A stretch of DNA of 22,552 bases from a virus: positions 1 through 22,552 of the IMG/VR virus record IMGVR_UViG_3300023210_000245; one strand, written 5' to 3'. How positions within the stretch are numbered: position 1 is the first letter of the stretch; every line of letters begins with the position of its first letter. Positions 7,780 through 16,026 of this stretch are shown piece after piece. Both the position numbers and the translations under genes were made by a program. A model generated the notes under the pieces. The model ran no database searches. It worked only from the letters and a program-made list of their open reading frames with translations, and had not been told where the DNA came from.

Positions 7780-10700
7780 TTAATCCCACATTGACATTTT
7801 ATCTCTGTAAGAATTTGTTTCATTAAGTACAGTAACGTTACTATTTACTTTTGCTTTATTAAACCCTGCTTTTATTTCTTCTTTTATTCCAAAAGCTAAG
7901 TTAAAATCTTTTTCTGAAACCTTTTCTCCTCCGCTTGTTAAACTTAAAAGCATTGATTGTTTTTGTAAAGTTTCAAAATCTTTGTGAATAATATCTCCTT
8001 TCTTTAAATCTACAACCGCATTTGTTTGTGATGATGTTAAAAGCTGACCATTTCTTTCAACGTATTCTTGTCTTCCGCCATCATTTATTTGTGCTTTACC
8101 ATCATATTCCATTATACCACCTTCTGCAAATTGTGGTATCGGTGTTGCTACTATGGTTGCAATTTGTGCTGCTCCTGCCGCAGCTACTAAACCTGCATTT
8201 GCTATTGAAAGCCATGTCGGTTGTGCGGGTTGAGCTAAAGCCATAATAATTGCTGTTGCAGTACTTGAAACTGCTTGACTAATTCGTAAAGCTTTATCTA
8301 ATTTAGCTTGTTTCTCTTGCTCTATTGCTTTTTTTCTATTTAACTCTTTTAATCTTAAAGCTTTATTCCTTTCTATTATTTTTGTTTCCTCTTCATCATT
8401 TTTAGCAAGTTCTAATAATCTGTCATACTTTTCTGTTTCCTCATCAATTTCTCTTTGAATATTATCAATCCTATTTTGAAAGACTTGGTCTGCTATAGAT
8501 ATAAGCTCGTTTGCTGTGTTTTGAGCTCCATTAATAAGTTCAACTGCATCGCCTGCTTTTTCAGGGTCAATAATAGCTCCCCCTTCTCCATTACCAGTAC
8601 TTGTAACATTAAAATCTTCTGATGGTTTTGTTTTTATTCCTGCTTTAAGGTCACGTATTTCTTGTAATATTTTTTTCTCTTCATCTAAACTTTTAACATA
8701 TTTTAATTGACGTTCTAATTCATCTACCTCTAATAGTATTAATTCATTTTGAATTTTTACTTTTAAATCTGCAAGTTCAAGTAGTAATTTGCTTTCTTCA
8801 TTACTTCCTTTTCTTGTATTTGCTAGTTTAAGATTTATTACTCTTATCTCTTCTTGTAATTCAGTATTTAGTAAATCTTTTTTAACTATAAATTTATCTG
8901 TTTGAATCTTTTCCCATTCTACACCTCCTTGCTCAAGATTTTTTTGTAATTGTTCAGAATATTGTTGGTTAATTAAAGCTTCTTTTTCTTTAAATTCTAT
9001 TTGATTATATTCACGTTGTTTATTATTTTCTTCTTCTTGTTTTGCTAAAGCTTCGGCATTACCTTTATGCTTTGTTAAATTTTCTTCTAATTTTATGTCT
9101 TCATTTCTTAACCAAAGTTTATTTGCTTCTATTCTATCTTCTTTTTCTAATTCAGCAATTCTTTGTAAATTTTCTGCATTTTCAAAAGACATATCAATTC
9201 TTTTAACAATACCAAATTCTTCATCTTTAGCTAATTCTTTATTTAGTCTTACTCTTTCTTTTAATGTATTAATAAGAAATTTATTTGTTCCTATAAATTC
9301 TTTAGCTAATTTTATTTTCTTTTGTGAAGCATCGCTATCTGGTTCTAAACTTCCACCATTACTTGAAATAAGCAATTCATTTGTTTGTTTCCATATTTCA
9401 AGCTGTAGAGTGTATTGTGCATTTAATTCTTCGTACGCTTTTGTTTTTTTATCAATTTCAATTGAACTACCTTTTTCCATTCCAGTATTTGCAGTACCAA
9501 GACCAGTTAATGCAGAAGCTTGACGATTTGAATCTTTAAGTTTTTCAGCATTTAATTCATCTAGTGCAGCTTGAGTTGCTTTTTCTAAAGCATCCTTAAT
9601 TTTAGTTTGGTCTTCCATTTGTTGTATTGCATACAAATGTCCTTCTTCAGCTTTCTGTTTTCTTAAATCACTTAATTCTTTTTCTTTTTTTAAAACGTTT
9701 TCTGTTGCCTTTAATCTTTCGTCACTTTCAGATTCAGTAGCAGCTTGAATTATTTCTAATGCTTTTACCTCGTCTAATAATTGTTGTTCTGTTTTTTCAA
9801 GAACTCCTGCTAATTTTAATCTTGCTTCAATTCTATCACTTAATGTTTTAGTTGCTATATCTCCAAATAATGCTCCAGATGTTCTATTTGCTGTTTGTTC
9901 AAATGTTTCAAGAAAATTTGTAAGTGAGTTTATACCTAAAGTAATAAGTGACATTGTGCCTCCTATTATTGTTGTAATAGCACTATCTCCCTCTGTTATT
10001 GTTAAAACAAATCTATCCCAAGCACCAGAAAGTTTTCCAACACCAGTAGCTAAATTGTCAACAGATTCTAAAGAATCAATTCCGTAAGCTTTTTCTAATT
10101 CTTTTGCAAATTTTGGTAATGCAGTTGATGAAAGAACTTCTCCTTTTTTAAGCATTTTGTCTAATTGACTAACTGATACTCCAACTGCTTTTGCCATTAT
10201 TCCCATAGCACCTGGTAATCTTTCTCCTAATTGTCTACGTAATTCTTCAGTTGTAACTTTTCCTTTAGATAACATTTGTTCTAATGCTAAATAAACACCT
10301 TTTAATTCATCTGTTCTTAAACCTAATACTGATGATGCTTTTGTAACAGACCTAAATATGCCCATTGTTTCCTTTAAACTTATATTAGAAGCCATTGCTG
10401 CGGCTCTAAATTTTAACCATCTTTCTGCTGTTACACTAATTTTAGCTCCAAATTTATCATTTAATTCTATTAAAAATTCCATAGACCTTTTAACTTCAGC
10501 CATATTACCTTTTGAAATTTTTTCCATTGCAAAACCTAAACTTTGAAATTTTATTGTTAGACTAGCAATACTAAGTAATGCTTTTCCTATAGTAGCTATA
10601 ACTCCTACTAGACCTAAAGCTCCTAACAAACCTTTAAAACCTTTCATCATTCCGCCCATTGCTGAACTATTTTTTTTCTTAGCAACAGTACTTTTATTTG

Positions 10701-11052
10701 TTGCTTTAGCTTCTCCTAATAATGCTCTTGTATTTTTATTAGTAGCAGTTGTATTTTGTCTTTTATTTTTTGAATTAGTTTTAGTAAGGTCTGAATTTCT
10801 TTTAATTTCATTAGAATTTCTTGTTAATCTTTTAGAATTAGTTTTTGTTAAATCTCCTAATCTTTTTATACTATTATTTAATTCTGTTATTTTAGATTTA
10901 AAACCACCCATAGAACTTGCCATCTTATTAAAAGCTGCAACATTTCCAGTTGACATTTTGCCTAAAGTTTTATCTAATAATTTAAGCTCAATTATTAATT
11001 GCTTAATTTCTTTAACTGCTTCGTCTGTTGATAGTTTTACTTTTTCTGCCAT
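7780..11052 (-). CDS. Tape measure protein (1090 aa)
   Basis: Sets tail length and is ejected with the DNA in long-tailed phages. Residues 1-130 are a basic, helix-rich head with an N/K/T-rich linker containing LTKTNSK twice (68-74 and 89-95). Residues ~141-165 are a hydrophobic segment (GLLGALGLVGVIATIGKALL). Residues ~165-350 match the tape measure N-terminal domain (TIGR02675-like), with 'RWLKFRAAAMASNISLKETM', 'VTTEELRRQLGERLPGAMGI' and 'LPKFAKELEKAYG'. A second hydrophobic stretch lies at ~357-380. Residues ~400-930 are a long charged coiled coil. A further hydrophobic segment near ~930-985 precedes 'FAEGGIMEYDGKAQINDGG', the G-rich ending common in these proteins. It starts 1 nt after the preceding stop. 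Confidence 0.93.
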   Translation of the reverse strand: MAEKVKLSTDEAVKEIKQLIIELKLLDKTLGKMSTGNVAAFNKMASSMGGFKSKITELNNSIKRLGDLTKTNSKRLTRNSNEIKRNSDLTKTNSKNKRQNTTATNKNTRALLGEAKATNKSTVAKKKNSSAMGGMMKGFKGLLGALGLVGVIATIGKALLSIASLTIKFQSLGFAMEKISKGNMAEVKRSMEFLIELNDKFGAKISVTAERWLKFRAAAMASNISLKETMGIFRSVTKASSVLGLRTDELKGVYLALEQMLSKGKVTTEELRRQLGERLPGAMGIMAKAVGVSVSQLDKMLKKGEVLSSTALPKFAKELEKAYGIDSLESVDNLATGVGKLSGAWDRFVLTITEGDSAITTIIGGTMSLITLGINSLTNFLETFEQTANRTSGALFGDIATKTLSDRIEARLKLAGVLEKTEQQLLDEVKALEIIQAATESESDERLKATENVLKKEKELSDLRKQKAEEGHLYAIQQMEDQTKIKDALEKATQAALDELNAEKLKDSNRQASALTGLGTANTGMEKGSSIEIDKKTKAYEELNAQYTLQLEIWKQTNELLISSNGGSLEPDSDASQKKIKLAKEFIGTNKFLINTLKERVRLNKELAKDEEFGIVKRIDMSFENAENLQRIAELEKEDRIEANKLWLRNEDIKLEENLTKHKGNAEALAKQEEENNKQREYNQIEFKEKEALINQQYSEQLQKNLEQGGVEWEKIQTDKFIVKKDLLNTELQEEIRVINLKLANTRKGSNEESKLLLELADLKVKIQNELILLEVDELERQLKYVKSLDEEKKILQEIRDLKAGIKTKPSEDFNVTSTGNGEGGAIIDPEKAGDAVELINGAQNTANELISIADQVFQNRIDNIQREIDEETEKYDRLLELAKNDEEETKIIERNKALRLKELNRKKAIEQEKQAKLDKALRISQAVSSTATAIIMALAQPAQPTWLSIANAGLVAAAGAAQIATIVATPIPQFAEGGIMEYDGKAQINDGGRQEYVERNGQLLTSSQTNAVVDLKKGDIIHKDFETLQKQSMLLSLTSGGEKVSEKDFNLAFGIKEEIKAGFNKAKVNSNVTVLNETNSYRDKMSMWD

Positions 11053-11053
11053 T

Positions 11054-11710
11054 TTAAAAATTTTGTTTTGCTAATTTACTTTTATTAGTTTCAAGTAAAT
11101 TAACCCACCTTAAAACACTTGTTGTTTTTATATCTATTCTATAACCAGTTTCTAAATTACCTTCAAGCATAAGAGCTTGTGAATCTAATGATTTTTCAAT
11201 ACCAGTAACACTTGTAATTTTATCTTCTTTTAATTCCTGATCTGTTATTTTATATTTTATTTTAAAATTAGAATTAAGTATGTTAATCTTATTTTTAAGA
11301 TTCATAATTACTCTATTTGCACTTTTTAATTGTTTATTAATCTCTTTTGATTTGTCAAATTTACATCCTAATTCATTAAGAATATCTAAAACTAATATTT
11401 CATTAGTTTCAATATATAAATTTAAAACTTTAACAATAGCATTGTGTTGTGATTCTAAATAAATCATACGTGCAAGTTCCTTTTGTTTTGCTAATTCTTT
11501 TTTATCAAAAGTAATAGCTTTATATTCCTCTTCAATTTTATTAAATTTAATAGTCAAGTCATTAATGTTTTTTTCTACATATTTATTAACTTGGTCATCT
11601 GTAGAATCATTTACATTAAGTATAAGGTACATTAGGTCATTTTGGCTTACGCACATCATAAAATTATAGATAGGCATATCTGAACAACTACTGTAAGTTT
11701 TAAACGTCAT
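11054..11710 (-). CDS. Protein in tail-assembly-chaperone position (218 aa)
   Basis: The gene lies directly upstream of the tape measure, where tail assembly chaperones are encoded. The protein is mostly helical and charged, with likely coiled-coil stretches at ~50-75 (IKFNKIEEEYKAITFDKKEL) and ~120-150 (INKQLKSANRVIMNLKNKI). Its N-terminus has 'YNFMMCVSQNDLMYLI' and its C-terminus 'VLRWVNLLETNKSKLAKQNF'. Unlike classical chaperones it is a single frame with no overlapping long second frame. An A-AAT-TTT slippery-like heptamer just before the stop would add only about six codons after a -1 shift. It overlaps the upstream gene by ATGA. The chaperone call rests on location; no family was recognised. 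Confidence 0.6.
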   Translation of the reverse strand: MTFKTYSSCSDMPIYNFMMCVSQNDLMYLILNVNDSTDDQVNKYVEKNINDLTIKFNKIEEEYKAITFDKKELAKQKELARMIYLESQHNAIVKVLNLYIETNEILVLDILNELGCKFDKSKEINKQLKSANRVIMNLKNKINILNSNFKIKYKITDQELKEDKITSVTGIEKSLDSQALMLEGNLETGYRIDIKTTSVLRWVNLLETNKSKLAKQNF

Positions 11711-12198
11711 AAATCTATCTCTATATTAGTTTGAAATTTTTTTTCTAAATATTTATATAATTGTTTAAAAATAATATCCTCAAATTGATTTAATTCTTCA
11801 TTTGTAAATTCCATTATTGCTTCGCCATAACCTTTAAAATTAGAATTTTCTTTTGACTCCCCATCAATTAATTTATTAGTTAAAAGAGTATCTGTACTTT
11901 TCATAAATAACATTCCATCTTCAATAGCTACAAATAAACTTTTATACCAATTACCTGTGTCCCTTAATGTAATATGGCTAGTTCTTGAATATGGAGATTT
12001 CTTTTTAAGTTTAATTGTATATTCAGCATACTGACCACCACCAATTAAAACACCATCTCCATCAACACCAAGATTGTAAAAACGTCTTTTTGCAGCTCCT
12101 AATAAATAACCAGAATTATTTTTAACAAACTGTTTTACAAGTTCTGGGACTGCTCCACTAAATGCTTCTAATTGTTTTATGTATTCTTCTAAACTCAT
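11707..12198 (-). CDS. Neck/tail-completion-like protein, 163 aa (start set at 12198)
   Basis: The reading frame stays open to an ATG at 12228, but that codon lies inside the terminator hairpin. Its first ten residues would be encoded by the T-tract, so I place the start at the internal ATG at 12198 (MSLEEYIKQL). The protein has a helical N-terminus, a central 'HITLRDTGNWYKSLFVAIED' and a C-terminal 'GYGEAIMEFTNEELNQFEDI'. The layout 'L+DTG...SL....', then 'YG.AI..FT.EE' resembles small head-tail joining and virion morphogenesis proteins of Mu gpG/HK97 gp10 type, which act in tail completion (inference). A TACTTTTG box lies 5 nt before this start. The stop overlaps the next gene by ATGA. Confidence 0.68.
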   Translation of the reverse strand: MSLEEYIKQLEAFSGAVPELVKQFVKNNSGYLLGAAKRRFYNLGVDGDGVLIGGGQYAEYTIKLKKKSPYSRTSHITLRDTGNWYKSLFVAIEDGMLFMKSTDTLLTNKLIDGESKENSNFKGYGEAIMEFTNEELNQFEDIIFKQLYKYLEKKFQTNIEIDL

Positions 12199-12203
12199 TA
12201 AAG

Positions 12204-12211
12204 CAAAAGTA
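12204..12211 (-). promoter_or_regulatory. Candidate Bacteroidota -7 box (TACTTTTG) after terminator
   Basis: TACTTTTG fits the TAnnTTTG consensus, sits directly after the T-tract of the terminator and is 5 nt (CTTTA) upstream of the ATG at 12198. A clear -33 TTG is not seen at the standard distance because the terminator hairpin occupies that space. If real, it would restart transcription of the tape measure and tail-tip genes independently of read-through. Confidence 0.35.
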
Positions 12212-12212
12212 C

Positions 12213-12244
12213 AAAAAAACCTCCACATTATTTGCGGAGGCTTT
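12213..12244 (-). terminator. Rho-independent terminator after the tail tube gene
   Basis: On the minus strand, GCCTCCGC-AAATAAT-GTGGAGG folds into a stem with one G-T wobble and a 7-nt loop, followed by TTTTTTTG. A-T pairs at the base can extend the stem. It starts about 26 nt after the tail tube stop codon. In the plus direction the hairpin lacks a good T-tract. This is the clearest terminator in the window. Confidence 0.88.
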
Positions 12245-12270
12245 AATATGGTAAAATATATATTTAACTT

Positions 12271-13191
12271 TTACGCAATCGTATCAGTTAATACATTTGA
12301 ACGTAATAAAACTCCACTATTATCAACTACATCAGAAGCTAATGTTTGAAATTGAACTTTAATTACATCAGTTGAAACCATTGCACCAACAGTTAACACA
12401 TAATTTCCATCAACTGCTCCTGCAACAACTGTAGCTGATTCTGCAACATCATTGTTATAAACAGTAAAAGCAGTAATTCCTACTACTGCTGTTGAACGGT
12501 CTTGTGCTAATTTTGCAGTTACATTAATTGTACTTCCTGCTGTTAAAACGCTAGTAAACTCTAAATTAACTCCATTAACCAATGGCACATCCATTGAAAC
12601 AAAAGTTAATTCCTCTTGATGCAAAATTGCATAGTTTCTATCAAATTGACTTCTTTCTAAGAATTGAATTAATACAGATTTGCTTTCAGCATCTCCACCT
12701 TCTACTTTACGTTTTGTAAGTTCTGGTGTTGTGTGTCCTGCTGCAAACCCACTATAACTTCCATCAGAGTTTGTTGCCAACATCCAATTTCCTTCATTAT
12801 CTCCTATAATAACATCAAAGTTTTTGTAACCTCCTAGTTTGTCTATTTGGCGATAAAACTCATGTCCTTCTTCATACATAAATTTGTATTCTGGTAAACC
12901 TTTAAGGTTTAATCTTTTTATTCCACTTGAATTTGTAGAATAAGTATCTTCTGCTGATAAATCTTCAAAAGCACTTGCACCCATTAATGGAATAATTGTT
13001 CCATCCATGATAAGTGGTTTTAAATAAGTTAAATCAAATGCTTGATTTCCTGGTATTTTAAATCCTCTTTTTAGAAGAAGTAAATTGTCTGGTGTTCCGA
13101 ATAATGATAAACAACCAAGTTTACCAGTGTTTGCAGAGATATCTCCTCCACAAGCAACTTTGTCAGCGATTTCGCTAATTGTTAAGCTCAT
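12271..13191 (-). CDS. Putative major tail (tube) protein with C-terminal Ig-like domain (306 aa)
   Basis: Placed between head-tail joining genes and the tape measure, where the tail tube gene is expected. Residues 1-200 contain 'KRGFKIPGNQAFDLTYLKPL', 'EFYRQIDKLGGYKNFDVIIG' and 'GHTTPELTKRKVEGGDAESK'. The last is a tube-like strand/loop layout ending at ~'HQEELTFVSMDVP'. Residues ~201-306 form a separate V/T/A-rich beta domain ('NLEFTSVLTAGSTINVTAKL', 'DGNYVLTVGAMVSTDVIKVQ'), like the Ig-like decorations fused to tube proteins in several siphoviruses. A strong terminator follows directly, fitting a highly expressed structural gene. No conserved signature is decisive; a minor tail protein remains possible. 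Confidence 0.68.
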   Translation of the reverse strand: MSLTISEIADKVACGGDISANTGKLGCLSLFGTPDNLLLLKRGFKIPGNQAFDLTYLKPLIMDGTIIPLMGASAFEDLSAEDTYSTNSSGIKRLNLKGLPEYKFMYEEGHEFYRQIDKLGGYKNFDVIIGDNEGNWMLATNSDGSYSGFAAGHTTPELTKRKVEGGDAESKSVLIQFLERSQFDRNYAILHQEELTFVSMDVPLVNGVNLEFTSVLTAGSTINVTAKLAQDRSTAVVGITAFTVYNNDVAESATVVAGAVDGNYVLTVGAMVSTDVIKVQFQTLASDVVDNSGVLLRSNVLTDTIA

Positions 13192-13198
13192 AACTTTA

Positions 13199-13399
13199 TT
13201 ATTTTATTTTATTAATTTTTTGTAATCTTATTAATTGTTTGAAAATTCCTTCGTTTGTAGTAGAGTAATTATCTCCACGAGCATACTTTTCATTTTCAAT
13301 CTTAAAGCCAATCATTACAATTCCATTATACCTTTTAACTTTAGGTTTTTTTGCAATTTTAACAATTGTCTTTTTCTCATCTTTATTTTTATCTGACAT
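13199..13399 (-). CDS. Small basic head-tail region protein (66 aa)
   Basis: A 66-residue lysine-rich protein. Residues 1-22 are mainly charged (DKNKDEKKTIVKIAKKPKVK). The rest has a strand 'GIVMIGFKIENEKYARGD' followed by a helix 'EGIFKQLIRLQKINK'. This beta-turn-helix layout resembles that of the 49-aa protein at 14640-14789. Both sit among connector genes, so both may be small head-completion or decoration proteins, but no family is recognised. It is 3 nt after the tail-completion gene and 7 nt before the putative tail tube gene, in the same orientation, so it is part of the operon. Confidence 0.6.
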   Translation of the reverse strand: MSDKNKDEKKTIVKIAKKPKVKRYNGIVMIGFKIENEKYARGDNYSTTNEGIFKQLIRLQKINKIK

Positions 13400-13402
13400 A
13401 AT

Positions 13403-13939
13403 TTAAAAAAATTTAATTGGTTTTATACAAGTATCTATAATTTCTAAGTCAACACTAAATCTTAAAGCATCCCATATTGCAATTGTTCCAGATTCATCTC
13501 GTGATTCAGTATTGCTATAATTAGGATATTTAATGCTTTTAAAACTTTCGTTTTCGCTTTGTATTGTCAAAACGTTTGATTGTTTAAAAGCAGTTCTAAT
13601 ATTATACAACAAAGGCATAAGTACTTTTCCATAAGTGAGTTTAATTCTCTCTCTGTTTTCCATACTTTGATTTGTTGTAACTGCTAAAACAAATGTTACA
13701 TTAGTAGCAACTAACATAGTTTTTTGATGGTCTTCGTCTAAAGGGTAAAGCATCCAAATTAAAGGATATGTTGTGCTTCTATCTCTATTAGCTAAAAATG
13801 CATTTAACTCTACCTGATCTCCATAACCAAATGTTACTGGATAAGTTTCGCTATTTACATTAAAAGACATATCGGGCAAGTAAGAAAAAATATTTTCTAA
13901 CACGTCCTCTATTACTATTGTTTTGCTTGATACTGGCAT
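13403..13939 (-). CDS. Putative tail-completion/head-tail joining protein (178 aa, start at 13939)
   Basis: The frame extends to an ATG at 13969. I prefer the internal ATG at 13939 because it forms a TAATG overlap with the upstream gene's stop, the junction type used repeatedly here. The protein (MPVSSKTIVIEDVLENIFSY...) has a helical N-terminus, 'VTFGYGDQVELNAFLANRD' and 'TTYPLIWMLYPLDEDHQKTM', then strands 'NVTFVLAVTTNQS' and a C-terminal 'IAIWDALRFSVDLEIIDTCI'. This alpha-beta order, with 'YPLIWML' and a late beta-strand, is like tail terminator (gpU-like) proteins that end tail tube growth (inference). The position between a putative adaptor and the tail tube agrees. No direct family recognition. 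Confidence 0.62.
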   Translation of the reverse strand: MPVSSKTIVIEDVLENIFSYLPDMSFNVNSETYPVTFGYGDQVELNAFLANRDRSTTYPLIWMLYPLDEDHQKTMLVATNVTFVLAVTTNQSMENRERIKLTYGKVLMPLLYNIRTAFKQSNVLTIQSENESFKSIKYPNYSNTESRDESGTIAIWDALRFSVDLEIIDTCIKPIKFF

Positions 13940-14640
13940 TAAATTGTAAATTGATTTATTTGTCCCCAATCTTTAGGGTTGAAATTCATATAAGTATCAG
14001 CTACAAGCTCGTTTGTATCACGTATAAATTGATACAACGTTGCATCAAACTGGTCTTGCCCATAAAAGTAATCTACACCGTATCCACCTAAAATACCATC
14101 TCTAAAAACAATTGTATTTTTTGTGTTATCTCCTTGAACAGTATTAAAAAAGCTTCTCCATGCTTTAGTAACTTTAAAATTTGGCATTACAGTTTCAGAG
14201 TTAGCAGATTTATTTTTTCCGCTTCCTGCATCTCCTCTTGTTATAAAAGAATTACTTTCATAATAAAAATAGACGTAATCAGCTAAAAAGCTTTTATCGT
14301 GCTTACAATTTATTACTGGTTCTCCTAATGAAACAGTACCTCTTCTAATACCTTTCCAAACAACAACATCGCCATTTGCTTTAGTATAAGTGTGACCGTT
14401 TAATAGTCTATCCCATTTAACATCTTCCCCAACCTTAATAAAAGTCGGGGTTGATGAATCTAATGTATTGAAAAACTCTGTGGCTAATCTAATTCCTAAA
14501 CATTTTTCAAGACAATCTTGCTCATATTCGTTTATAAAGTCAACCACTTTACTTTCAACATCAGTTATTGAATCTGATATTCCAGGCTTTGCGTGTGGCA
14601 AATAAATGTCCCCTTTAAAGTATGTTGTATTTATAATCAT
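13939..14640 (-). CDS. Putative head-tail connector adaptor (233 aa)
   Basis: The gene lies after the capsid gene, where connector adaptors (gp6/gp15-like) are coded. The N-terminal half is helical and acidic with 'SITDVESKVVDFINEYEQDC' and 'CLGIRLATEFFNTLDSSTP', like adaptors that bind the portal with short helices. The middle has 'WDRLLNGHTYTKANGDVVVW' and an aromatic stretch 'SFLADYVYFYYESNSF' (~136-151). The C-terminus has 'LYQFIRDTNELVADTYMNF'. Length is above that of lambda- or HK97-type adaptors (~100 aa) but usual for Bacteroidota phages of this layout (general impression). It is coupled by 1-nt TAATG overlaps both to the 49-aa gene upstream and to the next gene. Role is by order only. 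Confidence 0.65.
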   Translation of the reverse strand: MIINTTYFKGDIYLPHAKPGISDSITDVESKVVDFINEYEQDCLEKCLGIRLATEFFNTLDSSTPTFIKVGEDVKWDRLLNGHTYTKANGDVVVWKGIRRGTVSLGEPVINCKHDKSFLADYVYFYYESNSFITRGDAGSGKNKSANSETVMPNFKVTKAWRSFFNTVQGDNTKNTIVFRDGILGGYGVDYFYGQDQFDATLYQFIRDTNELVADTYMNFNPKDWGQINQFTI

Positions 14641-14789
14641 TATTCAGCTTTTTTTGTCTTTCCTTTTGTCAGAATTCCATGCTTTATTAAAGCATCGTAA
14701 GTAGATTTTGCAAATGTAGCTTCATCTCCCTTTTTACAAGTTCCATGGTCTATTGCGTATCTACCTTTAATTAGTCCTTTACTACTCAT
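14640..14789 (-). CDS. Small protein between capsid and adaptor genes (49 aa)
   Basis: A 49-codon frame fills the gap between the capsid and adaptor genes. Its ATG (14789) overlaps the capsid stop as TAATG, and its TAA overlaps the adaptor ATG in the same way. This exact double coupling is strong evidence that it is a gene. The protein is basic: 'GLIKGRYAIDHGTCKKGDEA' then 'KSTYDALIKHGILTKGK'. The pattern 'Y...G..KKGDEA....S....LI..G' is like small head-associated proteins often encoded next to capsid genes. The function could be decoration, head completion or assembly aid; unknown. Confidence 0.72.
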   Translation of the reverse strand: MSSKGLIKGRYAIDHGTCKKGDEATFAKSTYDALIKHGILTKGKTKKAE

Positions 14790-15985
14790 TATACAGCAGT
14801 AATTGCAGTTTTAACTGTAGCAATATCGTCATAGATAAATGCTTGTCTGTCTAATTGCTTAACAAATTGGTAGTATCTTGATTCCCCTACCATTGTAAAC
14901 ATATTTGTAATAAATTGGTCATTAATCCAACCCATTCTAATAGAATAAGGAACGTAGTTAATTACATTCATCATTTTCATATCAGCTACAAATATTTTTC
15001 CTGCTGGTATCTTTTCCCAAGGCTTGATTGTTACTCCACCAATAGAAACTTGGTTAAATAATCCTGCTTGTGGGTATAATGGGTAACCATCAGTTCCTTT
15101 TGCAGATACTAATTGTAGGTAAAAATCAACTGGGTTGATAAGAACAACATTAGCTTCGTAAGCACTTTCGTCAGTATAATTATGAGTTGTATAAATATCA
15201 GTAATACAAGCATTAACTACATCCATAAAGTTAGGGTTAGTTACAGCTAAAGCCATACTTCCTGCAACAAAAGCTCTACCAACAACTGTTGAACCTTCTG
15301 GCTCTCCTGCTGCTCCCGTACCAAAGTATAATTTATTCGCTTTGAATAGACCATGCTTTTTATTTAAGTATTCTGTAGCAACAGATTCTAAACGTGCAAC
15401 ATCAGTTACAGCTTCTTCTGTTAATATTTCGTGAGCTGCAATTTTAAATGGTTGAGCAAAACGATTTACCCAATTGAAATCAATTTGTGGCTTTGCCGCT
15501 CCTTCAGCTACAAAAGTATAATCCCCATCTTTAGGTGCTAATTCTGAATAAGAATAAACTGGACTTGATGAAGAACTTACAGATGCCATACTAACTAATA
15601 AGTCATCATTTCTTAAATTAAAGTTTCCTAAATCATTGTGTGCTGTTGCAGGAAATGCTACTGGGTCTGTTCCGTTTCCAGTTGTAATATCTGCTACTGC
15701 TTTAGGAGTAAATTCAATTGAACCACTTCCACTATCAAACATAGACTTAATTTCTGATGATTTCTCAACAAAAAATTCTTTAAGTTGTTGCTTGTAAGAT
15801 TTTAATTCTGCTTTTTCTTGACCGCTAATAAATTCTTCTAAAGCGTTTCCACTTTTTTCAATTTGTGCAGTTAATTTTAAAATTTCTTCTCTACTTGTGT
15901 TTGCATCTTTTTGTGCTTCTTGTAAGTCTGTTTGAAATCCTTTGAACTTTGCGTCCAATGCATTTTGCATTTCTTCTGGTGTCAT
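14789..15985 (-). CDS. Major capsid protein, HK97 fold (398 aa)
   Basis: Forms the capsid shell. Residues 1-~80 are a charged coiled coil (FQTDLQEAQKDANTSREEIL), the delta/scaffolding region usually removed by the prohead protease. The shell part begins around residue 90. HK97-family features include 'YTFVAEGAAKPQIDFNWVNR' (~155-175), 'FKIAAHEILTEEAVTDVARL', 'LYFGTGAAGEPEGSTVVGR' and a C-terminal 'FTMVGESRYYQFVKQLDRQA'. A serine run (SMASVSSSSSPVYSYSE, ~132-148) lies in the N-arm/E-loop area. The gene directly follows the protease after a 92-nt gap holding two tandem hairpins, and its stop overlaps the next ATG. The cleavage site was not identified. Confidence 0.92.
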   Translation of the reverse strand: MTPEEMQNALDAKFKGFQTDLQEAQKDANTSREEILKLTAQIEKSGNALEEFISGQEKAELKSYKQQLKEFFVEKSSEIKSMFDSGSGSIEFTPKAVADITTGNGTDPVAFPATAHNDLGNFNLRNDDLLVSMASVSSSSSPVYSYSELAPKDGDYTFVAEGAAKPQIDFNWVNRFAQPFKIAAHEILTEEAVTDVARLESVATEYLNKKHGLFKANKLYFGTGAAGEPEGSTVVGRAFVAGSMALAVTNPNFMDVVNACITDIYTTHNYTDESAYEANVVLINPVDFYLQLVSAKGTDGYPLYPQAGLFNQVSIGGVTIKPWEKIPAGKIFVADMKMMNVINYVPYSIRMGWINDQFITNMFTMVGESRYYQFVKQLDRQAFIYDDIATVKTAITAV

Positions 15986-16026
15986 TTTTTAATTTTAAAA
16001 GATTATTAATTTATTTATTTAATTAC

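Noticed and set aside
8022-8246. Plus-strand 74-codon frame opposite the tape measure C-terminus
   Set aside because: Shadow of the conserved G-rich tape measure ending on the minus strand.
9095-9523. 142-codon plus-strand frame opposite the tape measure gene
   Set aside because: It is the antisense of a coiled-coil region whose composition keeps the opposite strand open; the S/F/L-rich translation resembles no protein and there is no start signal.
11052-11070. Slippery heptamer A-AAT-TTT as a programmed -1 frameshift
   Set aside because: A -1 shift ends after about six codons and does not enter the tape measure frame, so no useful extension results.
12199-12228. Upstream start (ATG at 12228) for the neck-like protein
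   Set aside because: The codons fall inside the terminator hairpin and T-tract, giving a MWRFF-type start; the ATG at 12198 gives a normal helical N-terminus.
13940-13969. Upstream start (ATG at 13969) for the tail-completion-like protein
   Set aside because: It would overlap the adaptor gene by 31 nt, whereas ATG at 13939 makes the TAATG overlap used by other genes here.
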